DNA of 35,883 nt, from positions 1 to 35,883 of the forward strand of contig SLJB01000203.1 of assembly GCA_007135335.1 (NCBI GenBank), written 5' to 3'. Below are positions 20,482 through 30,423 of this stretch, in pieces. The notes under the pieces are model-generated. The model was given only the letters and a program-made list of their open reading frames with translations, searched no databases and was not told the origin of the DNA. This stretch comes from Balneolaceae bacterium. GTDB lineage: Bacteria; Bacteroidota; Rhodothermia; Balneolales; Balneolaceae. Positions within the stretch are counted from its first letter, which is position 1; every line of letters begins with the position of its first letter. The position numbers were made by a program, and so were the translations under genes.

Positions 20482-20947
20482 AACAGGTTAAAAAGTTTTT
20501 GAGTTAACAGAATGATTCACAAATAATAAGATCAGGTTTACTGATTATTTGAGGTGGTTCGTCATAGTGTTTGGGACATTGAACATATAACCAAAAACTA
20601 CGCAAATATCGATAAATACTGATGCAATTATTCTCACTGATTTGTTTACGATTGATTGAGATATCCGGCAGGTGGATTAGCACTGAAGAGTCTTGCAAAA
20701 GCTGAAGTTGAAACCCGGAGTATGTAAAGATGACAGCACACCTTGAACAACTTGGCACGTTTAGCTGAAAATCCGTCAACAGAGGTCAATAAAGTGAGCA
20801 GAAATTGAGTATAAAATGGCAATTCGGCCTCTTTTGGCAAATCAAAATTTTTGGTACGGGTTTTGCTTCACTATCTATCAAAAGCGCGATCTGATTGCGC
20901 AGAAAAATTTAACTATAAACAAAAACTAAAAGTAAAGGAGTCATTTT

Positions 20948-21235
20948 ATGGCCACCATTAAACCATTAAGCGACCGTGTACTGGTTCGTCCGGTTGAAGC
21001 TGAAGAGAAAACAAGCTCAGGAATCATTATACCGGATACTGCAAAAGAGAAACCACAACGAGGAACTGTAATTGCTGCAGGTCCCGGAAAGGTTGAAAAT
21101 GGAACCAAGATTGATATGTCTGTAAAAGAAGGAGACGAAATTCTCTACGGAAAGTATTCCGGAACAGAGGTTACTCTCGATGGAGAGGAGTTCCTGATCA
21201 TGAGAGAATCTGATATACTCGGCGTTGTCTCATAG
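20948..21235 (+). CDS. groES: Co-chaperonin GroES
   Basis: 95 aa; [63 protein letters not shown] upstream. Confidence 0.98.
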   Translation: MATIKPLSDRVLVRPVEAEEKTSSGIIIPDTAKEKPQRGTVIAAGPGKVENGTKIDMSVKEGDEILYGKYSGTEVTLDGEEFLIMRESDILGVVS

Positions 21236-21280
21236 TCAGATTTCAACAAAAATTTAATACTAACTAAATAAAAAATAATT

Positions 21281-22945
21281 ATGTCAGCAAAATTAGTTCA
21301 TTACGATGCGGAAGCACGCGACGCTCTTAAACGCGGCGTAGATAAGCTCGCAAACGCTGTTAAAGTTACATTAGGCCCTCGCGGAAGAAATGTAGTTATT
21401 GAAAAATCATTCGGTGCTCCTACTGTAACCAAAGATGGTGTTACGGTAGCCAGAGAAATTGAACTCTCTGATAAAGTTGAAAACATGGGCGCGCAAATGG
21501 TGCGTGAAGTTGCTTCAAAAACCAATGATAATGCAGGTGATGGTACATCTACTGCAACGGTACTTGCTCAGTCTATCATTCAAACAGGACTTAAGAACGT
21601 TACTGCGGGTGCAAACCCAATGGAACTGAAGCGCGGAATTGATACCGCCGTTATTGCCGTTGTGAAAGAGCTCCAGAATATCAGCGAGCCGGTTGGCGAT
21701 AGCCTCGACAGCATACGTCAGGTTGGCTCAATTTCTGCCAATGGCGATGAAGAGATTGGTAATAGCATTGCAGACGCAATGGAAAAGGTTGGTAAAGATG
21801 GTGTAATCACTGTTGAAGAAGCCAAAGGAACTGAGACTTACCTTGAAACTGTAGAAGGTATGCAGTTCGACAGAGGCTACCTTTCTCCTTACTTCGTGAC
21901 CAACAGTGACAACATGACCACTGAAATGGAAGATCCATATATTCTGATTTTTGACAAGAAGATCTCGAATATGAAAGATCTGCTTCCTGTACTTGAGAAA
22001 GTAGTACAAACAGGAAAGCCATTGCTTATTATTGCAGAAGATGTTGAAGGCGAAGCACTTGCAACCCTGGTTGTTAACAAACTCCGTGGGTCACTGAAGA
22101 TCGCTGCTGTAAAAGCACCTGGCTTTGGCGACAGAAGAAAAGCCATGCTCGAAGATATCGCCATTCTCACAGGCGGTACTGTAATCAGCGAAGAGCGCGG
22201 TTACAAGCTTGAGAATGCAACTCTCGATTTCCTCGGTAATGCCGATCGTATAAACATCGACAAGGACAACACAATTGTTGTTGGCGGTAAAGGAAAAGAG
22301 AATGATATAAAAGCACGTGTAAACCAGATCAAAACACAGATCGAGAACACTACATCAGACTACGACCGTGAGAAGCTACAGGAGCGACTTGCCAAGCTGA
22401 GTGGTGGTGTTGCTGTACTTTACATCGGTGCTGCTTCTGAAGTCGAAATGAAAGAGAAAAAAGCCCGGGTTGAAGATGCATTGCATGCAACTCGCGCTGC
22501 TGTTGAGGAAGGAATTGTGCCCGGTGGTGGTGTGGCCCTTCTTAGAACACTCAAAGTATTCGACACACTCAAAGCAGAAAACAACGACCAAAAAGTTGGC
22601 TTTGATATTGTAAAACGTGCACTTGAAGCCCCGCTCCGCGCAATTGCAAACAATGCCGGCGTGGAAGGTTCAATTGTAGTGCAAAAAGTACTCGAAGGCA
22701 AAGGTGCTTTCGGTTACAACGCACGCACTGAAGTGTACGAAGATCTGATTCAAGCAGGTGTAATCGACCCCACCAAAGTAACAAGAACCGCACTTGAAAA
22801 CGCGGCATCTGTTGCAGGCCTTATGCTTACAACTGAAGCTGTTATTGTAGATAAGCCATCAAAAGATGGTGACGATGATGGTGGAATGCCGGGTGGAATG
22901 CCGGGCGGAATGGGTGGAATGGGCGGAATGGGTGGCATGATGTAA
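21281..22945 (+). CDS. groEL: Chaperonin GroEL
   Basis: 554 aa; [45 protein letters not shown], Gly/Met-rich tail [21 protein letters not shown]. Confidence 0.99.
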   Translation: MSAKLVHYDAEARDALKRGVDKLANAVKVTLGPRGRNVVIEKSFGAPTVTKDGVTVAREIELSDKVENMGAQMVREVASKTNDNAGDGTSTATVLAQSIIQTGLKNVTAGANPMELKRGIDTAVIAVVKELQNISEPVGDSLDSIRQVGSISANGDEEIGNSIADAMEKVGKDGVITVEEAKGTETYLETVEGMQFDRGYLSPYFVTNSDNMTTEMEDPYILIFDKKISNMKDLLPVLEKVVQTGKPLLIIAEDVEGEALATLVVNKLRGSLKIAAVKAPGFGDRRKAMLEDIAILTGGTVISEERGYKLENATLDFLGNADRINIDKDNTIVVGGKGKENDIKARVNQIKTQIENTTSDYDREKLQERLAKLSGGVAVLYIGAASEVEMKEKKARVEDALHATRAAVEEGIVPGGGVALLRTLKVFDTLKAENNDQKVGFDIVKRALEAPLRAIANNAGVEGSIVVQKVLEGKGAFGYNARTEVYEDLIQAGVIDPTKVTRTALENAASVAGLMLTTEAVIVDKPSKDGDDDGGMPGGMPGGMGGMGGMGGMM

Positions 22946-22978
22946 TCCCATTTACACCACTTATTTTGAGTTAATTAT

Positions 22979-23020
22979 AAAAAGCCTCACTTCAAATTTT
23001 TGGAGTGAGGCTTTTTTTTA
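22979..23020 (+). terminator. Rho-independent terminator after groEL
   Basis: AAAGCCTCACTtcaaatttttggAGTGAGGCTTT followed by a T run. Confidence 0.9.
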
Positions 23021-23120
23021 TAAATTGATCGAAAGGTTATTTGGGGAAAACAAAAGATTTTGAAAACTTACCGTAAATAAACTACATTCTTTCATTTCAA
23101 TAGAACTAAATCAAAAGAAC

Positions 23121-23885
23121 ATGAGATCTACAGTTGAGCGAAGAGACAGTATCATACAAATTATTCAAAGTAACGGTAAAGTAAGGGTAGACAATTTAAG
23201 TGATCGTTTTGAGGTATCGAGTGTTACAATTCGCAATGATCTGGATTTTCTTGAAAAGAAAGGAATCTTACACAGAACGCATGGCGGGGCACTGATACGC
23301 AAAAGTGTTTATGAAGACCCAACACTTGAAGAAAAACAAAAACTTTTTCAGAAAGAGAAACAGCGAATTGGCGAAAAAGCTGTAGAACTGATTAAAGATT
23401 CCGATTCAATCCTGCTGGATTCCGGTACTACTGCAATGGAAGTGGCGCAACGACTTTCAGAGAAGAAAAATCTTACAATTATGACAAATGCCATCAATAT
23501 TGCTCTTAAGCTTGGCGGCACTGACAATCTGAACGTGATGCTTACCGGAGGTGTGCTGCGTAAAGAGTCGTTCTCATTGGTTGGACCGGAAGCAGAAGCC
23601 ACCATCAGTAACTATTATTTTGATAAACTTTTCCTGGGTGTTGACGGACTCGATATTCGCTATGGGCTGACGACTCCAAACCCGATGGAAGCACAGCTAA
23701 ACCGAACCATGGTAGCCCGGGCACAACAGGTGATTGCTATTGCTGATTCCAGTAAATTTGGGCGACACAGTTTTTCTTATATCTGTGATGTGGATGTAAT
23801 CAGTACAATTATTACTGATTCAAATATTTCGAGTCAGTTTGAATCGGAGCTGCTGAGAAGGAATATAAATGTGATTAAAGTATAA
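23121..23885 (+). CDS. DeoR-family regulator, AgaR-like
   Basis: 254 aa; HTH VRVDNLSDRFEVSSVTIRNDLDFLEKKGILHRTHGGAL; sugar-P sensor ILLDSGTTAMEVA, MLTGGVLRKESFSLVGPEAE, LFLGVDGLD, ADSSKFGRHSF. By recall it closely resembles E. coli AgaR (VSTVTIRNDLAFLEKQGI, LFLGVDAIDLERGVSTHN). Confidence 0.88.
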   Translation: MRSTVERRDSIIQIIQSNGKVRVDNLSDRFEVSSVTIRNDLDFLEKKGILHRTHGGALIRKSVYEDPTLEEKQKLFQKEKQRIGEKAVELIKDSDSILLDSGTTAMEVAQRLSEKKNLTIMTNAINIALKLGGTDNLNVMLTGGVLRKESFSLVGPEAEATISNYYFDKLFLGVDGLDIRYGLTTPNPMEAQLNRTMVARAQQVIAIADSSKFGRHSFSYICDVDVISTIITDSNISSQFESELLRRNINVIKV

Positions 23886-23908
23886 CCGGAATATCAGATA
23901 TTCCACTA

Positions 23909-23954
23909 CCCAAAGAAAAAGCCCCTTAAAACTATTTAAGGGGCTTTTTTTGGG
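23909..23954. terminator. Bidirectional intrinsic terminator between the convergent regulator and symporter genes
   Basis: CCCAAAgaAAAAGCCCCTTAAA-acta-TTTAAGGGGCTTTTTTTGGG: A run and T run flank a strong stem. Confidence 0.9.
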
Positions 23955-23981
23955 TCTGTAAAAAAAGGCTATACGTGTTAT

Positions 23982-25790
23982 TTAAAGATCATCAGAAGGG
24001 GAGATAGCCGAAAGTTTTTTCCATCCCCTTATAAGTGCAAAGCCACTTGCAATGGTTACTACTGTAAGCAGTGTTGCGGGTGCATAGTTACCATAAAGCC
24101 AGTAACCCGTGGCAAGCAGAATCCCGTAGACGAAAATACAACCGAGAACCATGCAGTAAATTCCTTGTGGTACTCTCCATGCTTCATCTTCGATTTCGTT
24201 CATTTGCAGGCCTCTGCGGCTGGCCATACTTTTCACTTTTTCCCAGCCGGGGCCACCCGGGCGGATCAGCTTGCAGAAGTTTACCAACGTATCATCATCT
24301 GTTGGCCGTGTGAGGTAGGTTACAGATACCCATCCAATAGTGGTGAGCGTCACGCCAACAAGCAATTCCTGCCAGCCGGTGAGAATTGGCAATTCAGTAT
24401 AGACGTGCAAGAATCTGAAATAGAGTGCAACCATGAACGAGATGGCCATTGCCGCAATTTCGCTCCAGGCATTTACCCGCCACCAGAACCACCTGAGTAT
24501 AAATATAAGACCGGTTCCGGCACCAATTTGAAGGATAATCTGAAAGTTATCCAGGGCCGATTGCATTACAAGGGCAAGTGCACCGGCAAAAATCATGAGG
24601 ATGACTGTTGAAATACGACCCACATTTACCAACTCTTTCTCACCGCTTTCCGGCCGTACAAAGCGCTTATAGAAGTCATTCACAAGATAGGATGAACCCC
24701 AGTTCAGGTGTGTTGAAATGGTTGACATATAAGCGGCAATAAGCGCGGCAATAACCACTCCCATCCAGCCAACGGGCAGGAAGGTAAGCATAGCAGGATA
24801 ACCCATGTCATGATCCACCACATCAGCAGCCTGCGGGAATTCTTGCCGGATGGATTCCAGATCCGGAAATACAATCAGCGAACAGAGTCCCACGATAATC
24901 CATGGCCAGGGTCGCAGGGCATAGTGCAGTGCATTGAAAAGGAATACCGCACCAACGGAGTGATTCTCATTTTTCGCAGCAAACATCCGTTGTGCCACGT
25001 AACCACCGCCACCGGGTTCAGCACCGGGATAGTAAACACTCCACCACTGCACAGCCAGAGGTATAATGAGTATTGCCAGGAGCTGCGAGTGGTCGGAAAA
25101 ATCGGGCAGCATATTAAGCATCGGTTTCACATCTTCATGGGTAAGCAGGCTTGATAAACCGCCAACCTCAGGGTGAGAAAGGGCCACATAGGCAGCAACC
25201 AACCCGCCTAAAATAGAGAGGAAAAACTGGAAAAAATCAGTTATCAGAACTCCTCGTAAACCTCCAAGGGCACTGTAGATTACTGTAACAGTACCTGCAA
25301 TAAGAATGGTTTGAAATGGGGTTATACCCATCAGAACGGTACCAATTTTAATGGCAGCAAGGGATACACTGGCCATGATAATCACATTAAAAATAAGCCC
25401 CAGGTAAACGGCTCTGAAACCTCTCAAAAATGCGGCTGATTTTCCACTGTACCGAAGTTCGTAAAACTCAACATCCGTAAGAATACCCGAACGGCGCCAA
25501 AGATTTGCATAGACAAATACCGTTAACATACCGGTTAGGAGAAAAGCCCACCAGGTCCAGTTACCGGCAACACCGTTTTGGCGCACAATATCGGTTACAA
25601 GGTTTGGAGTGTCGGTTGAAAATGTGGTGGCCACCATCGAGATTCCTAACAGCCACCACGGCATATTTTTCCCGGCGGCAAAAAACTCAGTTGAGTTTTT
25701 ACCAGCTTTTTTCATTACCCACAAACCAACTACAAGTGAGAAGAGCATATAGAGGCCAACAATCAGCCAGTCAACAAACGATAGCAGCAT
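23982..25790 (-). CDS. Sodium:solute symporter (SSS family)
   Basis: 602 aa, multi-TM; DWLIVGLYMLFSLVVGLWVMKKAGKNSTEFFAAGKNMPWWLLGISMVATTFSTDTPN, SALGGLRGVLITDFFQF. Confidence 0.9.
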   Translation of the reverse strand: MLLSFVDWLIVGLYMLFSLVVGLWVMKKAGKNSTEFFAAGKNMPWWLLGISMVATTFSTDTPNLVTDIVRQNGVAGNWTWWAFLLTGMLTVFVYANLWRRSGILTDVEFYELRYSGKSAAFLRGFRAVYLGLIFNVIIMASVSLAAIKIGTVLMGITPFQTILIAGTVTVIYSALGGLRGVLITDFFQFFLSILGGLVAAYVALSHPEVGGLSSLLTHEDVKPMLNMLPDFSDHSQLLAILIIPLAVQWWSVYYPGAEPGGGGYVAQRMFAAKNENHSVGAVFLFNALHYALRPWPWIIVGLCSLIVFPDLESIRQEFPQAADVVDHDMGYPAMLTFLPVGWMGVVIAALIAAYMSTISTHLNWGSSYLVNDFYKRFVRPESGEKELVNVGRISTVILMIFAGALALVMQSALDNFQIILQIGAGTGLIFILRWFWWRVNAWSEIAAMAISFMVALYFRFLHVYTELPILTGWQELLVGVTLTTIGWVSVTYLTRPTDDDTLVNFCKLIRPGGPGWEKVKSMASRRGLQMNEIEDEAWRVPQGIYCMVLGCIFVYGILLATGYWLYGNYAPATLLTVVTIASGFALIRGWKKLSAISPSDDL

Positions 25791-25903
25791 GGAATATTAC
25801 CTAGTTTGACGTTTAAGTAAGATTGAAATAGTGCAACAATAAATGCTTTTACATTGGCAGACAGTATGATAAAACATCAATTAAATTCAAAGACGAATTT
25901 TAT

Positions 25904-26920
25904 TTATTTATCAATTTTAGGGTAGTAACGCAACGCATTTGAGCAGAAAATTTTTGTGAGAACAGATTTATCCAGTCCGAGGCCTCTAAAGGGCTTATCT
26001 ACCTGTTTACTGCTTTGCTCACTATCCTCTGCAAAAAACTGAAACTCTTCGTGCCACTTTTTTCTTATAGTCGCACGGAGATCGTTATCTTCAAGGGTTC
26101 CGTCATCAATCTGATCAGTGCCGTAAATAATCCTGTCCTGATATTTTTCCACAAACGCCTTTACCTTTGGCTGATTTCCTGCTGCCTGGAATTGCAGATG
26201 GCAAACACGCTCGGCAAGATCTACACCCGCATTGGGAAAAGTATCCAGCCATTCAGCTACTTTCTCCACACTCCATTCATGGCTGGCAAGATGGGCCCCT
26301 ACAAACGTCAGATTTTTGAATTTCTTCAGAAAGCGATCGCGTGCCTGCAGGTGTTCCTCGTATGAAGGATACTCTTTATGGAGGTACATATGGTATCGCG
26401 GATTTTTGGAAAAGTAATCCCGATCGCCGTTTACGGTCATCTCTTCGATCGGGAGCCAGCAATTTTTAGGCTCACCGATGTGGGCAATCAGTGTGATGCC
26501 ATTTTTTTCGAGAGTTTCATAGATGGGGTTGAGCGATGGGTGATCGGCCATTACAAAATCACCGTTTGAATCACGAAGATCCATTCCGAAGTTTTTCCAT
26601 ATTTTCACGGAAACTGCACCATTTTTGATGCCTGTCTGAATCTGGGCAAGTGCTTTGATATGCCAATCTGGCTCGCCCCAATCTTCTGTGCTGAATGTAG
26701 CCATAAAACTGAGGATGCCCGGTAGTTCGGCATCACATGCCAGGGCAATCTCACGCTGATCATCCGTAGGGGGGAAATCAGGAACCTCGGTGTTGATGGT
26801 AACCAGACGGAACCCTTCTTTTTCTGCTTCTTCGAGAAGGGCAGTTCGCCGACTGTTTTGATGAATATGAGCATCGATTTTATCGATGCTCAAGTAGAGG
26901 TCTTCCGTTTTTTTTAACAT
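25904..26920 (-). CDS. Amidohydrolase family protein (COG2159-like metal-dependent TIM barrel)
   Basis: 338 aa; IDKIDAHIHQN, LIAHIGEP, FVGAHLASHEWSVEKVAEWLDTFPNAGVDLAERVCHL, IIYGTDQIDD. Confidence 0.75.
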   Translation of the reverse strand: MLKKTEDLYLSIDKIDAHIHQNSRRTALLEEAEKEGFRLVTINTEVPDFPPTDDQREIALACDAELPGILSFMATFSTEDWGEPDWHIKALAQIQTGIKNGAVSVKIWKNFGMDLRDSNGDFVMADHPSLNPIYETLEKNGITLIAHIGEPKNCWLPIEEMTVNGDRDYFSKNPRYHMYLHKEYPSYEEHLQARDRFLKKFKNLTFVGAHLASHEWSVEKVAEWLDTFPNAGVDLAERVCHLQFQAAGNQPKVKAFVEKYQDRIIYGTDQIDDGTLEDNDLRATIRKKWHEEFQFFAEDSEQSSKQVDKPFRGLGLDKSVLTKIFCSNALRYYPKIDK

Positions 26921-26932
26921 ATCAGAATGTGT

Positions 26933-27856
26933 TTATTCGGTAATCTCTTCAAATTTATCATCGATCTCTTCAACTTTTTCGGTGCTCTCTTCAACCACAG
27001 CAAGCAGGAAGGCAGCAAGAATCGCAATGATCATACCGATGAGAGTTACAGTGTGCGGAAACACAGAGTAAATTGTAAGAGAAATGGCGATGGTGATAAT
27101 AGGCGCAACTGCATTGGTAAGCGGGGAAACCACAATAGCTTTACCGTATCTGTAGGCATAAACAAGACACAATGCCCCGATGGAGTTAAGAACCTGAATC
27201 ATTGCGGCAAGATAAGGGCCCTTAAAGCCCCAGTTAATATCTTGTGAGAAATCAGTCATCATAATGGCAATCGGAGCGAGCAGTACACCGGTAAGCGCCA
27301 TGTAGAAAAAGATACTTTCTGCGCTCATGGTTTCGTTGGCAAATTTCATGAAAAAGCCCTGTATTCCCCATGCAAAAAATACACCGAGTGCGAGAATCAG
27401 CCACAGGTAACCGTCAACGGCGGAGCTATCAGCGGGCTGATAAGAGAGCAGCGGAATAGCGATCAACGCAAGGGCAATACCGATCCAGCCTTTAATATTT
27501 GTCCGTTCTTTGAGAATCATCAGTGATAGTGAAACAGTAACAACAGGAGAGAGTGCGATAATCGGGAATATAATGTAAGCCGGGCCAATACCTAATCCAT
27601 GAAACAGAATTAACTGGCCGCCTGCACCAAGAAACCCGATAGCAGCACCAAAGCCTATCGATTTTAAATCGTAATCAATTTTCCAGTTTACCAGTTTTAG
27701 TGCAATGAGAGCGGGGGGAATCATGGTTAACGACCATACCACATAGCCTAGAGTGGCCGGGAAGCCTGCTTCCTCGGTTATATGAATAAAAGCACCCCAT
27801 ACGCCCCAGAATGTGGTGGTAATAAGTGCAAAGATCAGCCAAAGTTTTGATTTCAT
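26933..27856 (-). CDS. EamA/DMT-superfamily permease (copy A)
   Basis: 307 aa, about 10 TM; WGVWGAFIHITEEAGFPATLGYVVWSLTMIPPALIAL; acidic C-terminal tail. Confidence 0.82.
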   Translation of the reverse strand: MKSKLWLIFALITTTFWGVWGAFIHITEEAGFPATLGYVVWSLTMIPPALIALKLVNWKIDYDLKSIGFGAAIGFLGAGGQLILFHGLGIGPAYIIFPIIALSPVVTVSLSLMILKERTNIKGWIGIALALIAIPLLSYQPADSSAVDGYLWLILALGVFFAWGIQGFFMKFANETMSAESIFFYMALTGVLLAPIAIMMTDFSQDINWGFKGPYLAAMIQVLNSIGALCLVYAYRYGKAIVVSPLTNAVAPIITIAISLTIYSVFPHTVTLIGMIIAILAAFLLAVVEESTEKVEEIDDKFEEITE

Positions 27857-27983
27857 GATTGTTGAGTTTTATTAGTTACGATTCAAATGGAGTTTCAAAT
27901 AATGCGCTTTCATTTAAAAGAGCATGGTTTGATTTAGTAGTTATGAGGTTCTTGGTATGGTAGCAGAGTTCATCAATGAGATT

Positions 27984-28556
27984 TCAAAGTTCTTTTATAA
28001 CATTGCACGGATTACCGGCTGCAAAACAGTTGGCGGGAACAGATTTCGTAACCACGCTGCCTGCCCCAATGGTACTATTTTCTCCGATGGTAACACCCGG
28101 CATTACCATTACACCACCGCCAATCCAGCAATTATTTTTGACGTGAACTGCTTTTGATTTAGTAAGGTAACGGGTGCCGTTTCCCCCGGATGTGATTCGA
28201 GCATCCGCCTTCAACGGATGTGTGGCTGTATAAATTTGCACAGCCGGACCAATCAGAGTATTGTCATCAATACGGATGGTATTGCTGTCGAGAAATACAC
28301 AGTTATAGTTTATAAACACATTCTTCCCAATGTGAATCTGTTCACCATAATCGCAGAAAAAAGGGGCTTCAATCCAAACATTTTCACCCATAGATCCGAA
28401 AAGTTTCCCCAATAGTTTTTTCTTTTCGTCCTGCTCAGTTAATTGTTCATGATTGAACGAGTGCAGCAGTTTGCGCACAGTAGAATAGCGATTCAGGAGT
28501 TCAGTGTCTCTGGAATCATAGAGTTCACCTCCAATCATTTTCTCTTTCTCTGTCAT
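27984..28556 (-). CDS. Left-handed beta-helix sugar O-acetyltransferase (Maa/LacA/NodL family)
   Basis: 190 aa; MIGGELYDSRDTELLNRY; hexapeptide repeats; ATHPLKADAR, WIGGGVMVMPGVTIGENSTIGAGSVVTKSVPANCFAAGNPCNVIK. Confidence 0.92.
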   Translation of the reverse strand: MTEKEKMIGGELYDSRDTELLNRYSTVRKLLHSFNHEQLTEQDEKKKLLGKLFGSMGENVWIEAPFFCDYGEQIHIGKNVFINYNCVFLDSNTIRIDDNTLIGPAVQIYTATHPLKADARITSGGNGTRYLTKSKAVHVKNNCWIGGGVMVMPGVTIGENSTIGAGSVVTKSVPANCFAAGNPCNVIKEL

Positions 28557-28607
28557 AAGAGCACAGTTTTAAAAATGATATAGGGTGATGCAGATATCAT
28601 AGCTTTT

Positions 28608-29429
28608 TCAAACAGCTTTAATTATTTCAATTTTTGATTTTACCAGCATCTTTACGGCATCCGTGGCCGGGGGGAATACTTTTCTCAAATCGATCTCGCT
28701 ACTGTTTTTCAGCTGCTGCTGAAGAGTTGTCATAAAAGTGTCTTTAATTTCTGTAGCGAGATTAATTTTTCGAATGCCATTTTTAATTCCGGCCTGAAGC
28801 TGCTCATTTGGTATGCCCGAGCCGCCATGAAGTACAAGGGAACAGTCGGTTATCTGGTGAATTTTCTTTAATCTTTCGAGATCCAGTTTGGGCTCTTTTT
28901 TGTAGAATCCGTGCGCAGATCCGATGGCAACAGCAAGGGAATCTACCCCTGTTTCTTCTTGAAATTCTTTGGCTTCATCGGGATCAGTTAAACCCGCATT
29001 ATCCTGTCTTTGCCCCAGTTTTGCCACATATCCAAGTTCGGCTTCCACACAGGCACCATACTTCCGTGCCAATTTGGTTACCTCAGAGGTGATGGCCACA
29101 TTTTCGAAAAAAGATTTATCGCTGGTATCAATCATCACGGAGTCGTAACCGGCATCCAGGCAGTTTTTAATCAGATTGATAGATTCTGCGTGATCGAGAT
29201 GCAACCAGCCCTGAACGTTATATTCACGAAGGGCAGCCCTGGCCATGGAAACGGCCATATCAATCCCTAAATATTGAATGGTGGAAGGGCTCGTTTGAAG
29301 GATAATTTCTGAACCGGATTCAGCTGCAGCCTGCACAACACCGGTAAGAGTTTCAAAATTGTAGAAATTTGTAGCAAGAATGGCGGATTCTGTTTTCTCA
29401 AGTTCGCTAAGCCATTCCTGTAATTTCAT
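28608..29429 (-). CDS. Class II ketose-bisphosphate aldolase (KbaY/GatY/Fba family)
   Basis: 273 aa; LHLDHAESINLIKNCLDAGYDSVMIDTSDKSF, EAELGYVAKLGQ, AIGSAHGFYKKEPKLDLERL, LVLHGGSGIP, KINLATEIK. Zn/catalytic motifs intact. Confidence 0.9.
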   Translation of the reverse strand: MKLQEWLSELEKTESAILATNFYNFETLTGVVQAAAESGSEIILQTSPSTIQYLGIDMAVSMARAALREYNVQGWLHLDHAESINLIKNCLDAGYDSVMIDTSDKSFFENVAITSEVTKLARKYGACVEAELGYVAKLGQRQDNAGLTDPDEAKEFQEETGVDSLAVAIGSAHGFYKKEPKLDLERLKKIHQITDCSLVLHGGSGIPNEQLQAGIKNGIRKINLATEIKDTFMTTLQQQLKNSSEIDLRKVFPPATDAVKMLVKSKIEIIKAV

Positions 29430-29450
29430 ATCACAAATGTGTTAGGACAA

Positions 29451-30404
29451 TTAATTCCTGAGCCTTCGCATCTCTGCGGCTTTTTCTGCTACCTGTTCAT
29501 AACTTATAATCCCATCAACACCACCGGCAGCTGTGGTTGATACGGCCGCTGTTCGGTTTCCCTCTTCAAGGCAGGTTTCGAGCTCTTTTCCATTGAGATA
29601 GGCATGAATAAACCCGGCATTAAAACTATCCCCCGCACCAATGGTATCCACAATTTTAGTGATGGGTGCTGCAGTAATCTCTGTTCGTTTCTTATGATGA
29701 ACCATGAGCGCACCCTTCGCTCCACGCTTAATCACAAAACAAGTATTATGATGTTCAAGTGATTTGAGGGCACTTTCGAGGTCAGGCTGTCCTGCAAGGC
29801 GGATAAATTCATCCTCGTTTGGCAGAAAGAAATCGAGATTCGGGAGTACGTTTTTAAGGTCAAGATCCCAAACTTCTTCAGGGTCCCATTGGGTATCCAT
29901 TGAAGTGGTTAGCCCCATTTTTTTGGCTCGTTTGAACAGTTCGGCAAGCCCGTCTTTAAGAAGGGGCTGGAAAAAGATAGCTGATGTGTGGATATGCCTT
30001 GCAGAGCCTAAAATGTCATCTGAAATCTCATTCATGGCAAGATGCTCCATCGAGCCGGGATAGGTAACCATCATCCGGTCGTTATTCAAAATAAAAATAA
30101 TGGTAGCCCCTGTGCGAAGGGATGGATCTGTAATGATGGATTTAATCCCAACGTTGTGCGATTCCATCTCTTTCAACAGAAATTTACCAAACGAATCATC
30201 ACCGAGTTTCGACATGAACTCCGTTCTGGAGCCGAGTTTAGCAATGTTACAAGCGAAAATAGCGGTTGAGCCGCCCATCACAAGATCCATTTCATCGGCG
30301 CGTTGCTCCTCGCCAATTTGAGGCATCTTGTTGATTTTGTTCATAATCAGGTCGACGTTTAAATCGCCGACCACCAGTACATCAAATGTTTTATCTTTAC
30401 CCAT
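29451..30404 (-). CDS. PfkB/ribokinase-family carbohydrate kinase
   Basis: 317 aa; VVGDLNVDLIM, SKLGDDSFGKFLLKEM, DTIGAGDSFNAGFIHAYLNG. Confidence 0.92.
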   Translation of the reverse strand: MGKDKTFDVLVVGDLNVDLIMNKINKMPQIGEEQRADEMDLVMGGSTAIFACNIAKLGSRTEFMSKLGDDSFGKFLLKEMESHNVGIKSIITDPSLRTGATIIFILNNDRMMVTYPGSMEHLAMNEISDDILGSARHIHTSAIFFQPLLKDGLAELFKRAKKMGLTTSMDTQWDPEEVWDLDLKNVLPNLDFFLPNEDEFIRLAGQPDLESALKSLEHHNTCFVIKRGAKGALMVHHKKRTEITAAPITKIVDTIGAGDSFNAGFIHAYLNGKELETCLEEGNRTAAVSTTAAGGVDGIISYEQVAEKAAEMRRLRN

Positions 30405-30423
30405 TATACTGCGGTTTTTATCA

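Noticed and set aside
20678-20700. Possible CIRCE element (TTAGCACT...) upstream of groES
   Set aside because: Only the left half matches; the GAGTGCTAA right arm is missing.
20504-20840. Minus-strand ORFs (91 and 64 aa) between the sialidase-like gene and groES
   Set aside because: Low-complexity, Cys/Ser-rich translations with no family resemblance; they overlap the groESL upstream region.
22870-22945. [16 protein letters not shown] repeat
   Set aside because: Normal Gly-Met-rich GroEL C-terminus, not a novel repeat.
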